DNA of 64,000 bases from Marinobacter sp. C7 (GCF_022343555.1 NZ_JAKQZH010000005.1:92064-156063), one strand, 5' to 3'; counted from the stretch's first letter, positions 44,374 through 53,246 are shown. Notes: generated from the letters alone by a model not told the origin. Numbers and translations: made by a program.

Positions 44374-44402
44374 GGTATGCCCGGATAACACGCGGGCATA
44401 CC
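44374..44402 (-). promoter_or_regulatory. rpsB-tsf intergenic hairpin
   Basis: GGTATGCCCG and CGGGCATACC form a perfect 10-base stem with a 9-base loop, in the 92-base gap between rpsB and tsf. A structure at this place in other gamma-proteobacteria acts as an attenuator that tunes tsf relative to rpsB. No T-run follows here. Confidence 0.5.
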
Positions 44403-44429
44403 TTACAACTCAAACGTGAAACTGACGCG

Positions 44430-45182
44430 TCACTCGGCGGCCGGAGCGGCGCCTTCTGCGTCTTCGCTGACTTCTACGAACTCGTCAGCGCCTGCGCCGG
44501 CAGACTGGGCCGCTTCGAGGCAGGTGTCGGCAACAGCCTTCACGTAGATCTGGATGGCGCGGATGGCGTCATCGTTACCCGGGATCACGTAATCAACGCC
44601 GTCCGGATCGCTGTTGGTATCAACCACACCGATAACAGGGATGCCCAGCTTGTTGGCTTCCTTGATAGCGATACGCTCGTGGTCCACGTCGATCACGAAC
44701 ATGGCGTCCGGCAGGCCGCCCATGTCCTTGATACCACCGATGGAACGCTCCAGGCGGTCCATTTCACGGGTGCGGTCCAGGGCTTCTTTCTTGGTCAGCT
44801 TGTCGAAAGTACCGTCCTGGCTCTGGGTTTCCAGATCACGGTAGCGACGGATGGACTGACGGATGGTCTTGTAGTTGGTCAGCATACCACCCAACCAGCG
44901 GTGGTTTACGTACGGCTGACCGGCACGCTGGGCCTCTTCCTTGATGATCTTGGCGGCGGAACGCTTGGTACCGACGAACAGGATCTTGTTCTTGTTCTCT
45001 GCCAGCTGCTGAACGACTTTCAGCGCTTCTTCCATGGCAGGAACAGTCTGCTCCAGGTTGATGATATGAATCTTGTTGCGTGCACCGAAGATGTACTTGG
45101 ACATTTTCGGGTTCCAGTAACGGGTCTGGTGACCGAAGTGAGCACCTGCCTTGAGCAGGTCACGCATATTTACCTGAGCCAT
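44430..45182 (-). CDS. rpsB: 30S ribosomal protein S2
   Basis: The 250-residue protein matches S2: MRDLLKAGAHFGHQTRYWNPKM at the start, HIINLEQTVP, the RWLGGMLTNYKTIRQS coiled-coil region, and PDAMFVIDVDHERIAIKEANKLGIPV. It binds late to the 30S head-neck region. It begins the long conserved block and is preceded by a structured leader. Confidence 0.97.
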   Translation of the reverse strand: MAQVNMRDLLKAGAHFGHQTRYWNPKMSKYIFGARNKIHIINLEQTVPAMEEALKVVQQLAENKNKILFVGTKRSAAKIIKEEAQRAGQPYVNHRWLGGMLTNYKTIRQSIRRYRDLETQSQDGTFDKLTKKEALDRTREMDRLERSIGGIKDMGGLPDAMFVIDVDHERIAIKEANKLGIPVIGVVDTNSDPDGVDYVIPGNDDAIRAIQIYVKAVADTCLEAAQSAGAGADEFVEVSEDAEGAAPAAE

Positions 45183-45214
45183 GATAGTTACCTTTTAGCT
45201 TCGGGTTAGTCCTC

Positions 45215-45287
45215 CACGCGTCCGATTGACCCAACCAGCTCCTGTCAAAACAGAAGAAGGCACCCTGGGACAACGTGCCGACGCGTG
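45215..45287 (-). ncRNA. Structured rpsB leader
   Basis: Within the 5' leader of rpsB, CACGCGTC and GACGCGTG are perfect reverse complements 57 bases apart, enclosing a hairpin GGCAC/GTGCC (45259-45279). In gamma-proteobacteria S2 represses its own mRNA by binding a structured rpsB leader, and this structure sits in the right place. Its equivalence with that leader is inferred from position and pairing. Confidence 0.45.
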
Positions 45288-45321
45288 TGTGAATTTGCCG
45301 GATTCGTTTCCGGCGGGCGCG

Positions 45322-45330
45322 TTTATACCA
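45322..45330 (-). promoter_or_regulatory. Extended -10 promoter of rpsB
   Basis: On the minus strand TGGTATAAA forms an extended -10 and is followed by a very GC-rich discriminator (CGCGCCCGCCGG). Such discriminators are typical of stringently controlled ribosomal promoters. The -35 region is poor. The start would lie about 130 bases before the rpsB ATG. Confidence 0.5.
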
Positions 45331-45373
45331 TAAACCGGGCCGACGACGCCATTAATTTTGCGCAGAACCTTCC

Positions 45374-45402
45374 TTGTACGTAGCTTCCCGCGCCCTTAAA
45401 AT
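45374..45402 (+). promoter_or_regulatory. Promoter of map
   Basis: TTGTAC and TAAAAT are separated by 17 bases, about 32 bases upstream of the map ATG. The -10 matches five of six consensus bases. It is divergent from the rpsB promoter. Confidence 0.5.
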
Positions 45403-45433
45403 GCGGGTTTGATCCAAATCAACAGGAAGCCCG

Positions 45434-46204
45434 ATGCAGGTATCGATAAAGACCCCGGAAGAAATCGAGAAAATGCGCGTAGCCGGTCGTCTGGCGGCCG
45501 AAGTTCTGGAAATGATCGACGAGCACGTCAAGCCCGGCGTTTCCACCGAGGAGCTCGATCGCATTTGCCACGACTATATTGTGAACGTTCAGAAGGCCAT
45601 TCCCGCACCCCTCAATTATAAGGGGTTTCCGAAGTCTATCTGCACCTCGGTCAACCATGTGATCTGTCACGGCATTCCTTCCGAAAAGAAAGTCCTGAAG
45701 GACGGCGACATCCTCAACATCGATGTTACCGTCATCAAGGACGAATACCATGGCGACACCAGCAAGATGTGGATCGTCGGCAAGCCCAAGCCCGGCACCG
45801 AGCGCCTGATACGCATTACCCAGGAGTGCCTGTATAAAGGTATAGAGCTGGTAAAACCCGGGGCCCGGCTCGGCGACATCGGGCACGTGATCCAGCGTCA
45901 CGCAGAGAAGCACCATTATTCTGTGGTCCGGGATTACTGCGGTCATGGTATCGGCAAGGTCTTCCACGAGGAGCCTCAGGTGATGCACTACGGCAAGCCC
46001 GGCACCGGACTCGAGCTGAAAGAAGGCATGACCTTCACCATCGAGCCGATGATCAACCAGGGCAAGTACCTGACCAAGCTGCTGCCCGACGGCTGGACCG
46101 TGGTCACCAAGGACCACAAGCTGTCCGCCCAGTGGGAACACACCATCCTTGTGACCGCCGATGGCCACGAGATTCTGACCAAACGATCGGAAGAGTCCTT
46201 CTAA
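45434..46204 (+). CDS. map: Methionine aminopeptidase
   Basis: The 256-residue pita-bread-fold enzyme has all five metal ligands at the positions known from Escherichia coli: D97, D108, H171, E204 and E235, plus H79. It removes the initiator methionine from new proteins. AGGAAG precedes the ATG. It is divergent from rpsB and followed without a gap by glnD. Confidence 0.97.
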   Translation: MQVSIKTPEEIEKMRVAGRLAAEVLEMIDEHVKPGVSTEELDRICHDYIVNVQKAIPAPLNYKGFPKSICTSVNHVICHGIPSEKKVLKDGDILNIDVTVIKDEYHGDTSKMWIVGKPKPGTERLIRITQECLYKGIELVKPGARLGDIGHVIQRHAEKHHYSVVRDYCGHGIGKVFHEEPQVMHYGKPGTGLELKEGMTFTIEPMINQGKYLTKLLPDGWTVVTKDHKLSAQWEHTILVTADGHEILTKRSEESF

Positions 46205-48850
46205 GTGGACCAAAACGACCTGGAACACCGCATCAGCAATGACCCTTCTCCGGTTTCCGCGGCGAGGGAACTATTAAAGGAACGGTACACCGCTGATGCC
46301 AAGGCGTTTCGGCAGGGCGCGGATGTCCGGGCCCTGGTGCATTCCAGGTCGGATACGGTCGATACGGTCCTCCGGCTGATCTGGAACCGTTACCCCTTCG
46401 CCAGCTCAGAGGACATCGCGCTCATTGCCGTTGGCGGCTACGGGCGCGGCGAGCTCCATCCTCATTCAGACATCGACCTGCTGATCCTGACCCGGGACGG
46501 CATCCGGGAGGAATGGCAGGACGATCTCGGCGCCTTTGTAACCCTGCTCTGGGACCTGAAGCTGGACATCGGCCACAGCGTGCGCAGCATCGAGGAATGC
46601 AAGGCCGCCGCCCGGGAGGATGTCACCATCCTCACCAACCTGCTGGAGACCCGCACCATTGCCGGCCCGGACGGCCTACGGCAGTACCTGAGCGAACAGG
46701 TCTACTCGGATGATGTCAGTACCGACCGCGACTACTTCATTGCCAAGCGCGAGGAACAGCAGGAACGCCACAAGAAATACGGTGATACCGAATACAACCT
46801 TGAACCCAATGTAAAGGGCTCACCCGGCGCGCTGCGCGACATCCAGACCATTGGTTGGATCACCAAGCGTCACTTTGGCCTGCAGAACATCGCTGACCTG
46901 ACCCGTTTCAGCATCCTGACCGAGGAGGAGCACCAGATCCTGTACCAGGGCGAGACCCTGCTCTGGCAGCTCCGCTACGGCCTGCAGCTTTTGGCGGACC
47001 GGAACGAGAACCGGCTGCTGTTCGATCACCAGCGCGCCCTGGCCGAGATGCTCGGTTTCCGGGACGAAGGCAAGCGTCTGGGCGTGGAACTGATGATGCA
47101 GTCCTACTACCGTACCGTTCTGGCCCTGGCCGAGCTCACCGACGTGATCCTGCAGTACTACGACGAGGCCATTCTCGGGGCTGGCGACGAAGATGACATC
47201 CAGCCGCTGAACAAGCGCTTCCAGATCCGCAACCGGTACATCGAAGCGGTCAACAACCAGGTCTTCGCCTACGCACCCTACGCCATCCTCGAGATCTTCG
47301 TGCTCATGGCCCAGCATCCCGATATCAAGGGCATCCGGGCGACGACCATCCGCTCCCTGCGGGCACACCGGCACCTGATCGACGATGCCTTCCGCTCGGA
47401 TCTGGCAGTGACCACCCTGTTCATGGAATTGCTGCGGACACCCCACAATCTGGACCAGACCCTGGGCGCGATGAAGAAGTACAACGTGCTGGGGCGTTAC
47501 CTTCCCGAGTTCGGCCAGATCATCGGGCAGATGCAGCACGACCTGTTTCATATCTACACCGTCGACGCCCACACCATGCGGGTCATCCGTAACATGGTGC
47601 GACTGAACGGGGCCGAAGCCCGTTCGGAATACCCCCTGGCATCGCGGCTGATTCACCACCTGCCGAAGCTAGAAACCCTCTACATCGCCGGCCTCTACCA
47701 CGACATAGCCAAGGGCCGGGGCGGTGACCATTCCGAACTGGGCGCCGAGGATGCAGCGGCGTTCTGCCAACGGCACCACCTGAGCGAGCGGGATACCCAG
47801 TTGGTGTCCTGGTTGGTGGAGAACCACCTGTTAATGTCCATGACGGCACAGCGCAAGGACATTTCCGACCCGGAGATCATCCATGCTTTCGCCAAGGCGG
47901 TGCCCAGCCAGGCGCACCTGGACTACCTGTACATAATGACGGTGTGCGACATCAGCGCCACCAACCCGAAACTGTGGAATACCTGGCGGGCCTCCCTGCT
48001 CAGGCAGCTGTATATCGAAGCCAAGCGGGCCCTGCGCCGCGGCACGGAAACGCCAGTGGACCGCCAGGAGTGGGTGCGGGCCACCCAGTCCGAAGCCCGG
48101 GAAATCCTGCACGCCCAGAACATGACGGACGAGCAGATCGACAGTGTCTGGGACACGGTGGATGAGGACTATTTCCTGCAGGACTCCACGGTGGATATCG
48201 CCTGGCAGACCGCCGCCATCATTCGCCACGGCGACAACCCCGACCCGCTGATCCTGATCCGGGACACCCGGGGCGGCCCCACCGAGGGGTATTCCCAGAT
48301 CATCATCTACATGAAAGACCGGGTGGCGCTGTTCGCGGCCACCACGGCGGTGCTGGAGCAACTGAACCTCAACATCGTGGATGCCCGCATCAGCTCCGGC
48401 GAGGGGCCGTTCTCGATCAGCTCCTATGTGGTCCTGGATGAACAGGGCAAGCCTTTGGGCGTGGATCCGGCCCGTAAGGAACGGGTCCGCAAACGCCTGA
48501 TCGAGGAACTGGACGACCCCGAGGACTATCCGGAGATCATCCACCGCCGGACTCCGCGGCAACTGAAGCACTTTGCCTTCCCCACCGAGGTGACCTTTTC
48601 CAATGATACGGTCAACCAGCGTACGGTGATGGAAGTGATCACCCCGGACCGTCCGGGCCTGTTGGCGCGCATTGGCCAGGTACTGCTGGAACACCGGGTC
48701 CGCCTCACAAACGCCAAGATTGCTACCCTGGGCGAGCGCGTAGAGGACGTGTTCTTTGTAACCGACGAACACGGCGGCCCGCTGAGCGATCCCTCGAAAT
48801 GCCAGGCCCTTCAGGATGCCCTCTGTAAAATGCTGGACGATATTCAATGA
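46205..48850 (+). CDS. glnD: Bifunctional uridylyltransferase / uridylyl-removing enzyme
   Basis: The 881-residue nitrogen sensor has an N-terminal nucleotidyltransferase domain (VGGYGRGELHPHSDIDLLIL, with D89 and D91), an HD domain for de-uridylylation (LYHDIAKGRGGDHSELG near 500), and two C-terminal ACT domains (about 700 and 810) that bind glutamine. It modifies PII proteins according to glutamine level. The start codon is GTG directly after the map stop. Confidence 0.96.
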   Translation: MDQNDLEHRISNDPSPVSAARELLKERYTADAKAFRQGADVRALVHSRSDTVDTVLRLIWNRYPFASSEDIALIAVGGYGRGELHPHSDIDLLILTRDGIREEWQDDLGAFVTLLWDLKLDIGHSVRSIEECKAAAREDVTILTNLLETRTIAGPDGLRQYLSEQVYSDDVSTDRDYFIAKREEQQERHKKYGDTEYNLEPNVKGSPGALRDIQTIGWITKRHFGLQNIADLTRFSILTEEEHQILYQGETLLWQLRYGLQLLADRNENRLLFDHQRALAEMLGFRDEGKRLGVELMMQSYYRTVLALAELTDVILQYYDEAILGAGDEDDIQPLNKRFQIRNRYIEAVNNQVFAYAPYAILEIFVLMAQHPDIKGIRATTIRSLRAHRHLIDDAFRSDLAVTTLFMELLRTPHNLDQTLGAMKKYNVLGRYLPEFGQIIGQMQHDLFHIYTVDAHTMRVIRNMVRLNGAEARSEYPLASRLIHHLPKLETLYIAGLYHDIAKGRGGDHSELGAEDAAAFCQRHHLSERDTQLVSWLVENHLLMSMTAQRKDISDPEIIHAFAKAVPSQAHLDYLYIMTVCDISATNPKLWNTWRASLLRQLYIEAKRALRRGTETPVDRQEWVRATQSEAREILHAQNMTDEQIDSVWDTVDEDYFLQDSTVDIAWQTAAIIRHGDNPDPLILIRDTRGGPTEGYSQIIIYMKDRVALFAATTAVLEQLNLNIVDARISSGEGPFSISSYVVLDEQGKPLGVDPARKERVRKRLIEELDDPEDYPEIIHRRTPRQLKHFAFPTEVTFSNDTVNQRTVMEVITPDRPGLLARIGQVLLEHRVRLTNAKIATLGERVEDVFFVTDEHGGPLSDPSKCQALQDALCKMLDDIQ

Positions 48851-50046
48851 ACCAGAATCTTGACCGATTGCACCCCTACCCCTTTGAAAAACTGGCCAAA
48901 CTCAAGGCCGGCATCCGTGTGCCCGAGCACCTGACGCCCATTTCCCTGGGGATTGGTGAGCCCAAGCATCCTTCGCCCGAATTCGTGAAACAGGTCATCG
49001 CGGACAACCTGGACAAGCTGGCGAATTACCCGACCACCAAGGGCACGGATGAACTGAGACACGCCATTGCCGACTGGGCCACCCGGCGCTTCAGGCTTTC
49101 CGTGGGCTCGCTCGACCCGGCGGCCAACGTGGTGCCGGTGAACGGCACCCGTGAAGCAATCTTTGCGCTGGTCCAGGCTGTCATTGACACCCGCAAGCCG
49201 GCCAAGGTGGTCAGCCCCAACCCGTTCTATCAGATTTACGAAGGCGCAGCCTTTCTCGCCGGCGCAGACCCCGTCTACCTGCCCTGCGATGCAGATAACG
49301 GGTTCATTCCCGATTTTGACGCAGTACCGGAGAGCGTTTGGGAAGACTGCCAGCTGCTGTTCCTGTGCTCCCCCGGCAACCCCAGCGGTGCCGTTATCCC
49401 GCGGGACACCCTGGCCAGGGTGATCGAGCTTGCCGACCGGCACGATTTCATCATCGCCTCGGATGAGTGTTACTCCGAGCTGTATCCGGACGAAAGCAAT
49501 CCTCCCGAGGGCCTGCTGCAGACCTGTGCCGCACTGGGCCGGGATGACTTCAAACGCTGCATCGTATTCCACAGCCTGTCCAAACGCAGCAACCTCCCGG
49601 GCCTGCGGTCCGGTTTCGTCGCCGGAGATGCGGACGTGCTCAGCGGCTACCTCAAATACCGCACCTATCACGGCTGCGCCATGCCCATCCACAACCAGCT
49701 GGCCAGCATCGCCGCCTGGAAAGACGAAGACCACGTGCGCGAGAACCGCGCCGCCTATCGGGCCAAGTTCGAGGCCGTAGTGCCCATCCTGCGGGAAGTG
49801 ATGAATGTCGACTTCCCCGACGCCGGCTTCTACCTCTGGCCGGAAACCCCGATGGACGACGAGACCTTCGCCCGCGAACTCTCCGCCCGGCAGAACGTAC
49901 ACGTCCTGCCCGGCCGCTACCTCTCCCGCACCGTGGATGGCCATAATCCCGGTGAAAACCGGGTACGCATGGCGCTCGTCGCGCCGCTGGATGAGTGTGT
50001 TGAGGCGGCCCGGCGGATTGTGGAGTTTGTTAAGGCGAGTGGCTGA
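48847..50046 (+). CDS. dapC: Succinyldiaminopimelate transaminase
   Basis: The 399-residue class I/II aminotransferase has the PLP lysine K246 (HSLSKRSNLPGLRSGF), the SPGNPSGAV motif, and ASDECYSELY. Its ATG overlaps the glnD stop in an ATGA. It lies upstream of dapD and dapE, which supports N-succinyl-2-amino-6-ketopimelate as substrate in lysine and peptidoglycan precursor synthesis. Confidence 0.92.
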   Translation: MNQNLDRLHPYPFEKLAKLKAGIRVPEHLTPISLGIGEPKHPSPEFVKQVIADNLDKLANYPTTKGTDELRHAIADWATRRFRLSVGSLDPAANVVPVNGTREAIFALVQAVIDTRKPAKVVSPNPFYQIYEGAAFLAGADPVYLPCDADNGFIPDFDAVPESVWEDCQLLFLCSPGNPSGAVIPRDTLARVIELADRHDFIIASDECYSELYPDESNPPEGLLQTCAALGRDDFKRCIVFHSLSKRSNLPGLRSGFVAGDADVLSGYLKYRTYHGCAMPIHNQLASIAAWKDEDHVRENRAAYRAKFEAVVPILREVMNVDFPDAGFYLWPETPMDDETFARELSARQNVHVLPGRYLSRTVDGHNPGENRVRMALVAPLDECVEAARRIVEFVKASG

Positions 50047-50067
50047 GCTGGGGGCGAAGGTGAAGTT

Positions 50068-50097
50068 GGGGTCAGATGAACGAGTTCATCAGACCCC
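50068..50097. repeat. 30-bp palindromic repeat, copy 1
   Basis: ATG-type arms (GATGAA with TTCATC). Both arms read TCAG, so one stem position is mismatched. The left flank GTGAAG..GGGG is the reverse complement of the right flank of other copies, so this copy is inverted relative to them. Confidence 0.95.
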
Positions 50098-50128
50098 TGA
50101 GGTTAAGGCTTGGGGGCGAGGTGAAGAT

Positions 50129-50158
50129 GGGGTCAGATGAACAAGTTCATCAGACCCC
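50129..50158. repeat. 30-bp palindromic repeat, copy 2
   Basis: ATG-type arms. It lies 61 bases from copy 1 in a tandem-like duplication that includes the flank GGGGGCGA.GTGAAG. It is the exact reverse complement of copy 9. Confidence 0.95.
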
Positions 50159-50167
50159 TGGGGCACC

Positions 50168-50197
50168 GGGGTCTGAAGAACGCTTTCTTCTGACCCC
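50168..50197. repeat. 30-bp palindromic repeat, copy 3
   Basis: AAG-type arms (GAAGAA with TTCTTC), both reading TCTG. The right flank ATTTTCA is shared with most other copies. The arsC-like gene starts 25 bases later. Confidence 0.95.
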
Positions 50198-50221
50198 ATT
50201 TTCAAGTTTAAGGCACTAAAG

Positions 50222-50566
50222 ATGAAACTCTACGGCATCAAAAACTGCGACACCGTCAAGAAAGCCCGCAAGTGGCTTGACGACCAGGGCATCTCCTACG
50301 AGTTCCACGACTTCAAGAAAGATGGCCTGAGCGGCGAAAAGCTCAACGAATGGGAACAGGCCATCGGCTGGGAAACCCTGCTCAACCGTCGCGGCACCAC
50401 CTGGCGCAAACTTCCCGACGAGGTTCGTGATACCATTAGCGCCCAATCCGCCCACGACATCATGCTCGAGAACCCGTCCATTATTAAGCGGCCGGTAGTG
50501 GAGCATGACGGCGATGTGTTTGTGGGGTTCAAGGCTGACGACTGGGCCGCGAAAGGGATTGGCTAG
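50222..50566 (+). CDS. ArsC-family reductase (YffB/Spx-like)
   Basis: The 114-residue thioredoxin-fold protein has a single active-type cysteine C9 in GIKNCDTVKKARKWL and the NPSIIKRPVV segment of the ArsC/Spx family. The YffB branch often lies beside dap genes, and members show glutathione-dependent thiol reductase features; arsenate reduction is not established. AAGG precedes the ATG. Confidence 0.85.
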   Translation: MKLYGIKNCDTVKKARKWLDDQGISYEFHDFKKDGLSGEKLNEWEQAIGWETLLNRRGTTWRKLPDEVRDTISAQSAHDIMLENPSIIKRPVVEHDGDVFVGFKADDWAAKGIG

Positions 50567-50579
50567 ATTTGATGAGGGC

Positions 50580-50609
50580 GGGGTCTGATGAAAGTGTTCT
50601 GCAGACCCC
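50580..50609. repeat. 30-bp palindromic repeat, copy 4 (diverged)
   Basis: The left arm is GGGGTCTGATGAAA, but the right arm (GTTCTGCAGACCCC) has changed in the middle. The right flank GTTTTCA is kept. It lies 14 bases after the arsC-like stop. Confidence 0.85.
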
Positions 50610-50650
50610 GTTTTCAGGGCAGACTCGGGAGTTTTGGTGAAGGTAAAGTT

Positions 50651-50680
50651 GGGGTCAGAAGAAAGCTTTCTTCTGACCCC
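50651..50680. repeat. 30-bp palindromic repeat, copy 5 (perfect)
   Basis: This copy is a perfect 30-base palindrome with AAG-type arms around an AAGCTT centre, flanked on the right by GTTTTCA. Confidence 0.97.
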
Positions 50681-50717
50681 GTTTTCAGGCCCACTCCCTG
50701 GATAGGATTTTAAGAGA

Positions 50718-50747
50718 GGGGTCAGATGAACGCTTTCATCTGACCCC
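50718..50747. repeat. 30-bp palindromic repeat, copy 6
   Basis: ATG-type arms, symmetric except near the centre, with right flank AATTTCA. Confidence 0.95.
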
Positions 50748-50773
50748 AATTTCAGATTTCAAAGTTCAACTCA

Positions 50774-50803
50774 GGGGTCAGAAGAAGGCGTTCTTCAGAC
50801 CCC
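50774..50803. repeat. 30-bp palindromic repeat, copy 7
   Basis: AAG-type arms, both reading TCAG. It ends directly before an ATG at 50804 that is in frame with dapD; the true dapD start is the downstream ATG at 50837. Confidence 0.95.
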
Positions 50804-50836
50804 ATGATCAAATTGAAAAACAGGAGCAACCACCAG

Positions 50837-51865
50837 ATGAGTTTTGCATTCGGCATCGGCATCGGCACCCAGAACAATCAGGGCGAGTGGCTGGAGGTTT
50901 ACTACCAGCAGCCGATCATGACCCCCGACAAGGCGCTGATCGATGTGGTTGAGAGCGCGCTCGATTATCAGGGCGGAAACCAGGCCATCGAGGCGACCGC
51001 GGAGCAACTGCACCAGTTCGCCAACGCCTTGCGCCAGGTCGGCCAGACTGATCAGGCCACCCTCGCCGAGAAAGCAGCGCAGAGCAAGCGGCCAGTAGTG
51101 GTCACGGTTCTGGCCAGCGACGACACCGCCTCCAGCACGCCCGAGGTGTACCTCAAGCTGCACCTGATCTCCCACCGCCTGGCCAAGCCTCATGGCGTAA
51201 AGCTGGACGGCATTTTCGGCCTGTTGCCAAACCTGGCCTGGACCAACGAGGGCGCCATCGACCTGAATGAACTGGCCGATCGTCAGCTGCAGGCTCGTAT
51301 TGAAGGCCGCACCCTGGAAGTGAAGTCCGTCGACAAGTTCCCGCAGATGACCGACTACGTGGTACCGAAAGGCGTCCGGATTGCCGACACCGCCCGCGTA
51401 CGCCTCGGCGCCTATGTGGGCGAAGGCACCACCGTGATGCACGAGGGCTTCATCAACTTCAACGCCGGCACCGAAGGCACCTCCATGATCGAAGGCCGGA
51501 TCTCCGCCGGCGTGATGATCGGCAAGGGTTCCGACCTCGGCGGCGGATGCTCAACCATGGGCACCCTCTCCGGCGGCGGTAACATCATCATCTCTGTAGG
51601 CGAAAACTGCCTGCTCGGCGCCAACGCCGGCATCGGTATTCCGCTCGGCGATCGCTGCACCGTGGAAGCCGGCCTGTACATCACCTCCGGCACCAAGGTC
51701 GCCCTGCTGGACGACAACAACAAGCTGGTGGAAGTGGTCAAAGCCCGCGACCTGGCCAGCAAGCCGGACCTTCTGTTCCGCCGAAACAGCCAGACTGGCG
51801 CGGTTGAGTGCAAGACCAACAAGACCGCCATCGAGCTGAACGAAGAGCTGCACGCGAACAACTGA
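50837..51865 (+). CDS. dapD: 2,3,4,5-tetrahydropyridine-2,6-dicarboxylate N-succinyltransferase
   Basis: The 342-residue protein belongs to the longer DapD type found in Pseudomonas relatives. A left-handed beta-helix with hexapeptides (VRLGAYVGEGTTVMHEGFIN, shortened) and the GRISAGVMIGKGSDLGGGCS block are clear. It succinylates tetrahydrodipicolinate in lysine synthesis. The ATG at 50837 has GGAG upstream and gives the family start MSFAFGIGIGT; an in-frame ATG 11 codons earlier abuts a repeat and lacks a site. Confidence 0.95.
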   Translation: MSFAFGIGIGTQNNQGEWLEVYYQQPIMTPDKALIDVVESALDYQGGNQAIEATAEQLHQFANALRQVGQTDQATLAEKAAQSKRPVVVTVLASDDTASSTPEVYLKLHLISHRLAKPHGVKLDGIFGLLPNLAWTNEGAIDLNELADRQLQARIEGRTLEVKSVDKFPQMTDYVVPKGVRIADTARVRLGAYVGEGTTVMHEGFINFNAGTEGTSMIEGRISAGVMIGKGSDLGGGCSTMGTLSGGGNIIISVGENCLLGANAGIGIPLGDRCTVEAGLYITSGTKVALLDDNNKLVEVVKARDLASKPDLLFRRNSQTGAVECKTNKTAIELNEELHANN

Positions 51866-51889
51866 TACCGCGAAGAATGCCGCCAAGCA

Positions 51890-51919
51890 GGGGTCAGAAG
51901 AAGGCTTTCTTCAGACCCC
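51890..51919. repeat. 30-bp palindromic repeat, copy 8
   Basis: AAG-type arms, both reading TCAG. With copy 9 it forms a unit of about 95 bases that is repeated as copies 10 and 11. Confidence 0.95.
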
Positions 51920-51938
51920 GGAGTTGGACCGCATCTCA

Positions 51939-51968
51939 GGGGTCTGATGAACTTGTTCATCTGACCCC
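51939..51968. repeat. 30-bp palindromic repeat, copy 9
   Basis: ATG-type arms, both reading TCTG. It is the exact reverse complement of copy 2. Confidence 0.95.
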
Positions 51969-51984
51969 AGGTTAAGTTGAAAAT

Positions 51985-52014
51985 GGGGTCAGAAGAAGGT
52001 TTTCTTCAGACCCC
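51985..52014. repeat. 30-bp palindromic repeat, copy 10
   Basis: AAG-type arms. Left flank TTGAAAATGGGG is the inverted form of the common right flank. First half of the second 95-base dimer. Confidence 0.95.
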
Positions 52015-52033
52015 GGAGTTGAACCACACCCCA

Positions 52034-52063
52034 GGGGTCTGATGAACCTGTTCATCTGACCCC
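52034..52063. repeat. 30-bp palindromic repeat, copy 11
   Basis: ATG-type arms, both reading TCTG. Second half of the second dimer. The dapE start lies 41 bases further. Confidence 0.95.
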
Positions 52064-52104
52064 AACCTGGAACCTGCCCCATTCAAACCAGACAAGGCCA
52101 AGCA

Positions 52105-53235
52105 ATGAGCACATCTCCAACCCTGGAACTCGCCATGGACCTGATTCGCCGGCAATCGGTTACTCCGGATGACGCCGGGTGCCAGGAGCTTATGATGTCC
52201 CGGCTGGCCCCGCTGGGATTTGATGGAGAAAACCTGCGCTTTGGCGATACCGACAACCTCTGGGCTCGCAAAGGCTCGGAAGGTCCCGTTCTGGCCTTTG
52301 CCGGTCACACGGACGTCGTCCCGACCGGTCCGGAGAAGAACTGGGCGCACCCGCCGTTTGAGCCGGTCATCCAGGAAGGCTACCTCTATGGCCGTGGTGC
52401 TGCGGACATGAAAGGCAGCCTGGCAGCGTTCATCACTGCCTGCGAGCGGTTCGTGAAGGCACACCCTGACCACCGCGGCTCCATCGCCCTGCTTATCACC
52501 AGCGATGAAGAGGGCCCGGCGAAAGACGGCACGGTGAAAGTGGTGGAAACGCTGGAAGCCCGCAAGGAGAAGATCGATTGGTGCCTGATCGGTGAGCCCT
52601 CCAGTACCCACGAAGTCGGCGACGTGATCAAGAACGGCCGCCGAGGTTCGCTCCACGGCTACCTGACCGTGCATGGCATCCAGGGCCACGTCGCCTACCC
52701 GCACCTGGCAGAGAACCCCGTGCATTCAGTTGCCCCGGCTCTGGATGCCCTGGCGAACGAATTCTGGGACAACGGCAACGACTTCTTTCCGCCCACCACC
52801 TTCCAGATCACCAGGATTGAGGCGGGAACCGGCAGCAACATCATTCCCGGCGAATGCCTCGTGCACTTCAACTTCCGCTATTGCACAGAAAACACCGCGG
52901 AGAGCCTGGAAGAGCGCGTGGTCGCCATCCTCGACCGGCACAAGCTGAAATACGACCTTCAATGGCACCTCAGCGGCCGTCCCTTCCTGACCGACCGGGG
53001 CGCACTGGTGTCCGCCAGCCAGGATGCCATCCGCACCGTGACCGGCCGCGAAACCGAACTCTCCACCTCCGGTGGCACCTCCGACGGCCGCTTCATTGCA
53101 CCCACCGGTGCCCAGGTTGTGGAACTCGGCCCCATCAACGCGACCATCCACAAGGTGGATGAGTGTGTGAAGGCGGAAGACCTGGATACCCTGTCTGAAA
53201 TCTATGAGCAGATTCTGGTGGAATTGCTGGCTTAG
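52105..53235 (+). CDS. dapE: Succinyl-diaminopimelate desuccinylase
   Basis: The 376-residue M20 metallopeptidase-fold enzyme has metal-site H68 and D70 (AGHTDVVPTG), D101 (AADMKGS), catalytic and metal E135/E136 (TSDEEGP), and a C-terminal histidine in ATIHKVDE. It releases succinate to give LL-diaminopimelate. The length equals that of the Escherichia coli enzyme. AAGG lies before the ATG. Confidence 0.96.
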   Translation: MSTSPTLELAMDLIRRQSVTPDDAGCQELMMSRLAPLGFDGENLRFGDTDNLWARKGSEGPVLAFAGHTDVVPTGPEKNWAHPPFEPVIQEGYLYGRGAADMKGSLAAFITACERFVKAHPDHRGSIALLITSDEEGPAKDGTVKVVETLEARKEKIDWCLIGEPSSTHEVGDVIKNGRRGSLHGYLTVHGIQGHVAYPHLAENPVHSVAPALDALANEFWDNGNDFFPPTTFQITRIEAGTGSNIIPGECLVHFNFRYCTENTAESLEERVVAILDRHKLKYDLQWHLSGRPFLTDRGALVSASQDAIRTVTGRETELSTSGGTSDGRFIAPTGAQVVELGPINATIHKVDECVKAEDLDTLSEIYEQILVELLA

Positions 53236-53246
53236 GGGCGAAAGAC

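Noticed and set aside
44338..44391. N-terminal extension of EF-Ts
   Set aside because: It lacks homology, and the downstream ATG has a good ribosome binding site and the family start.
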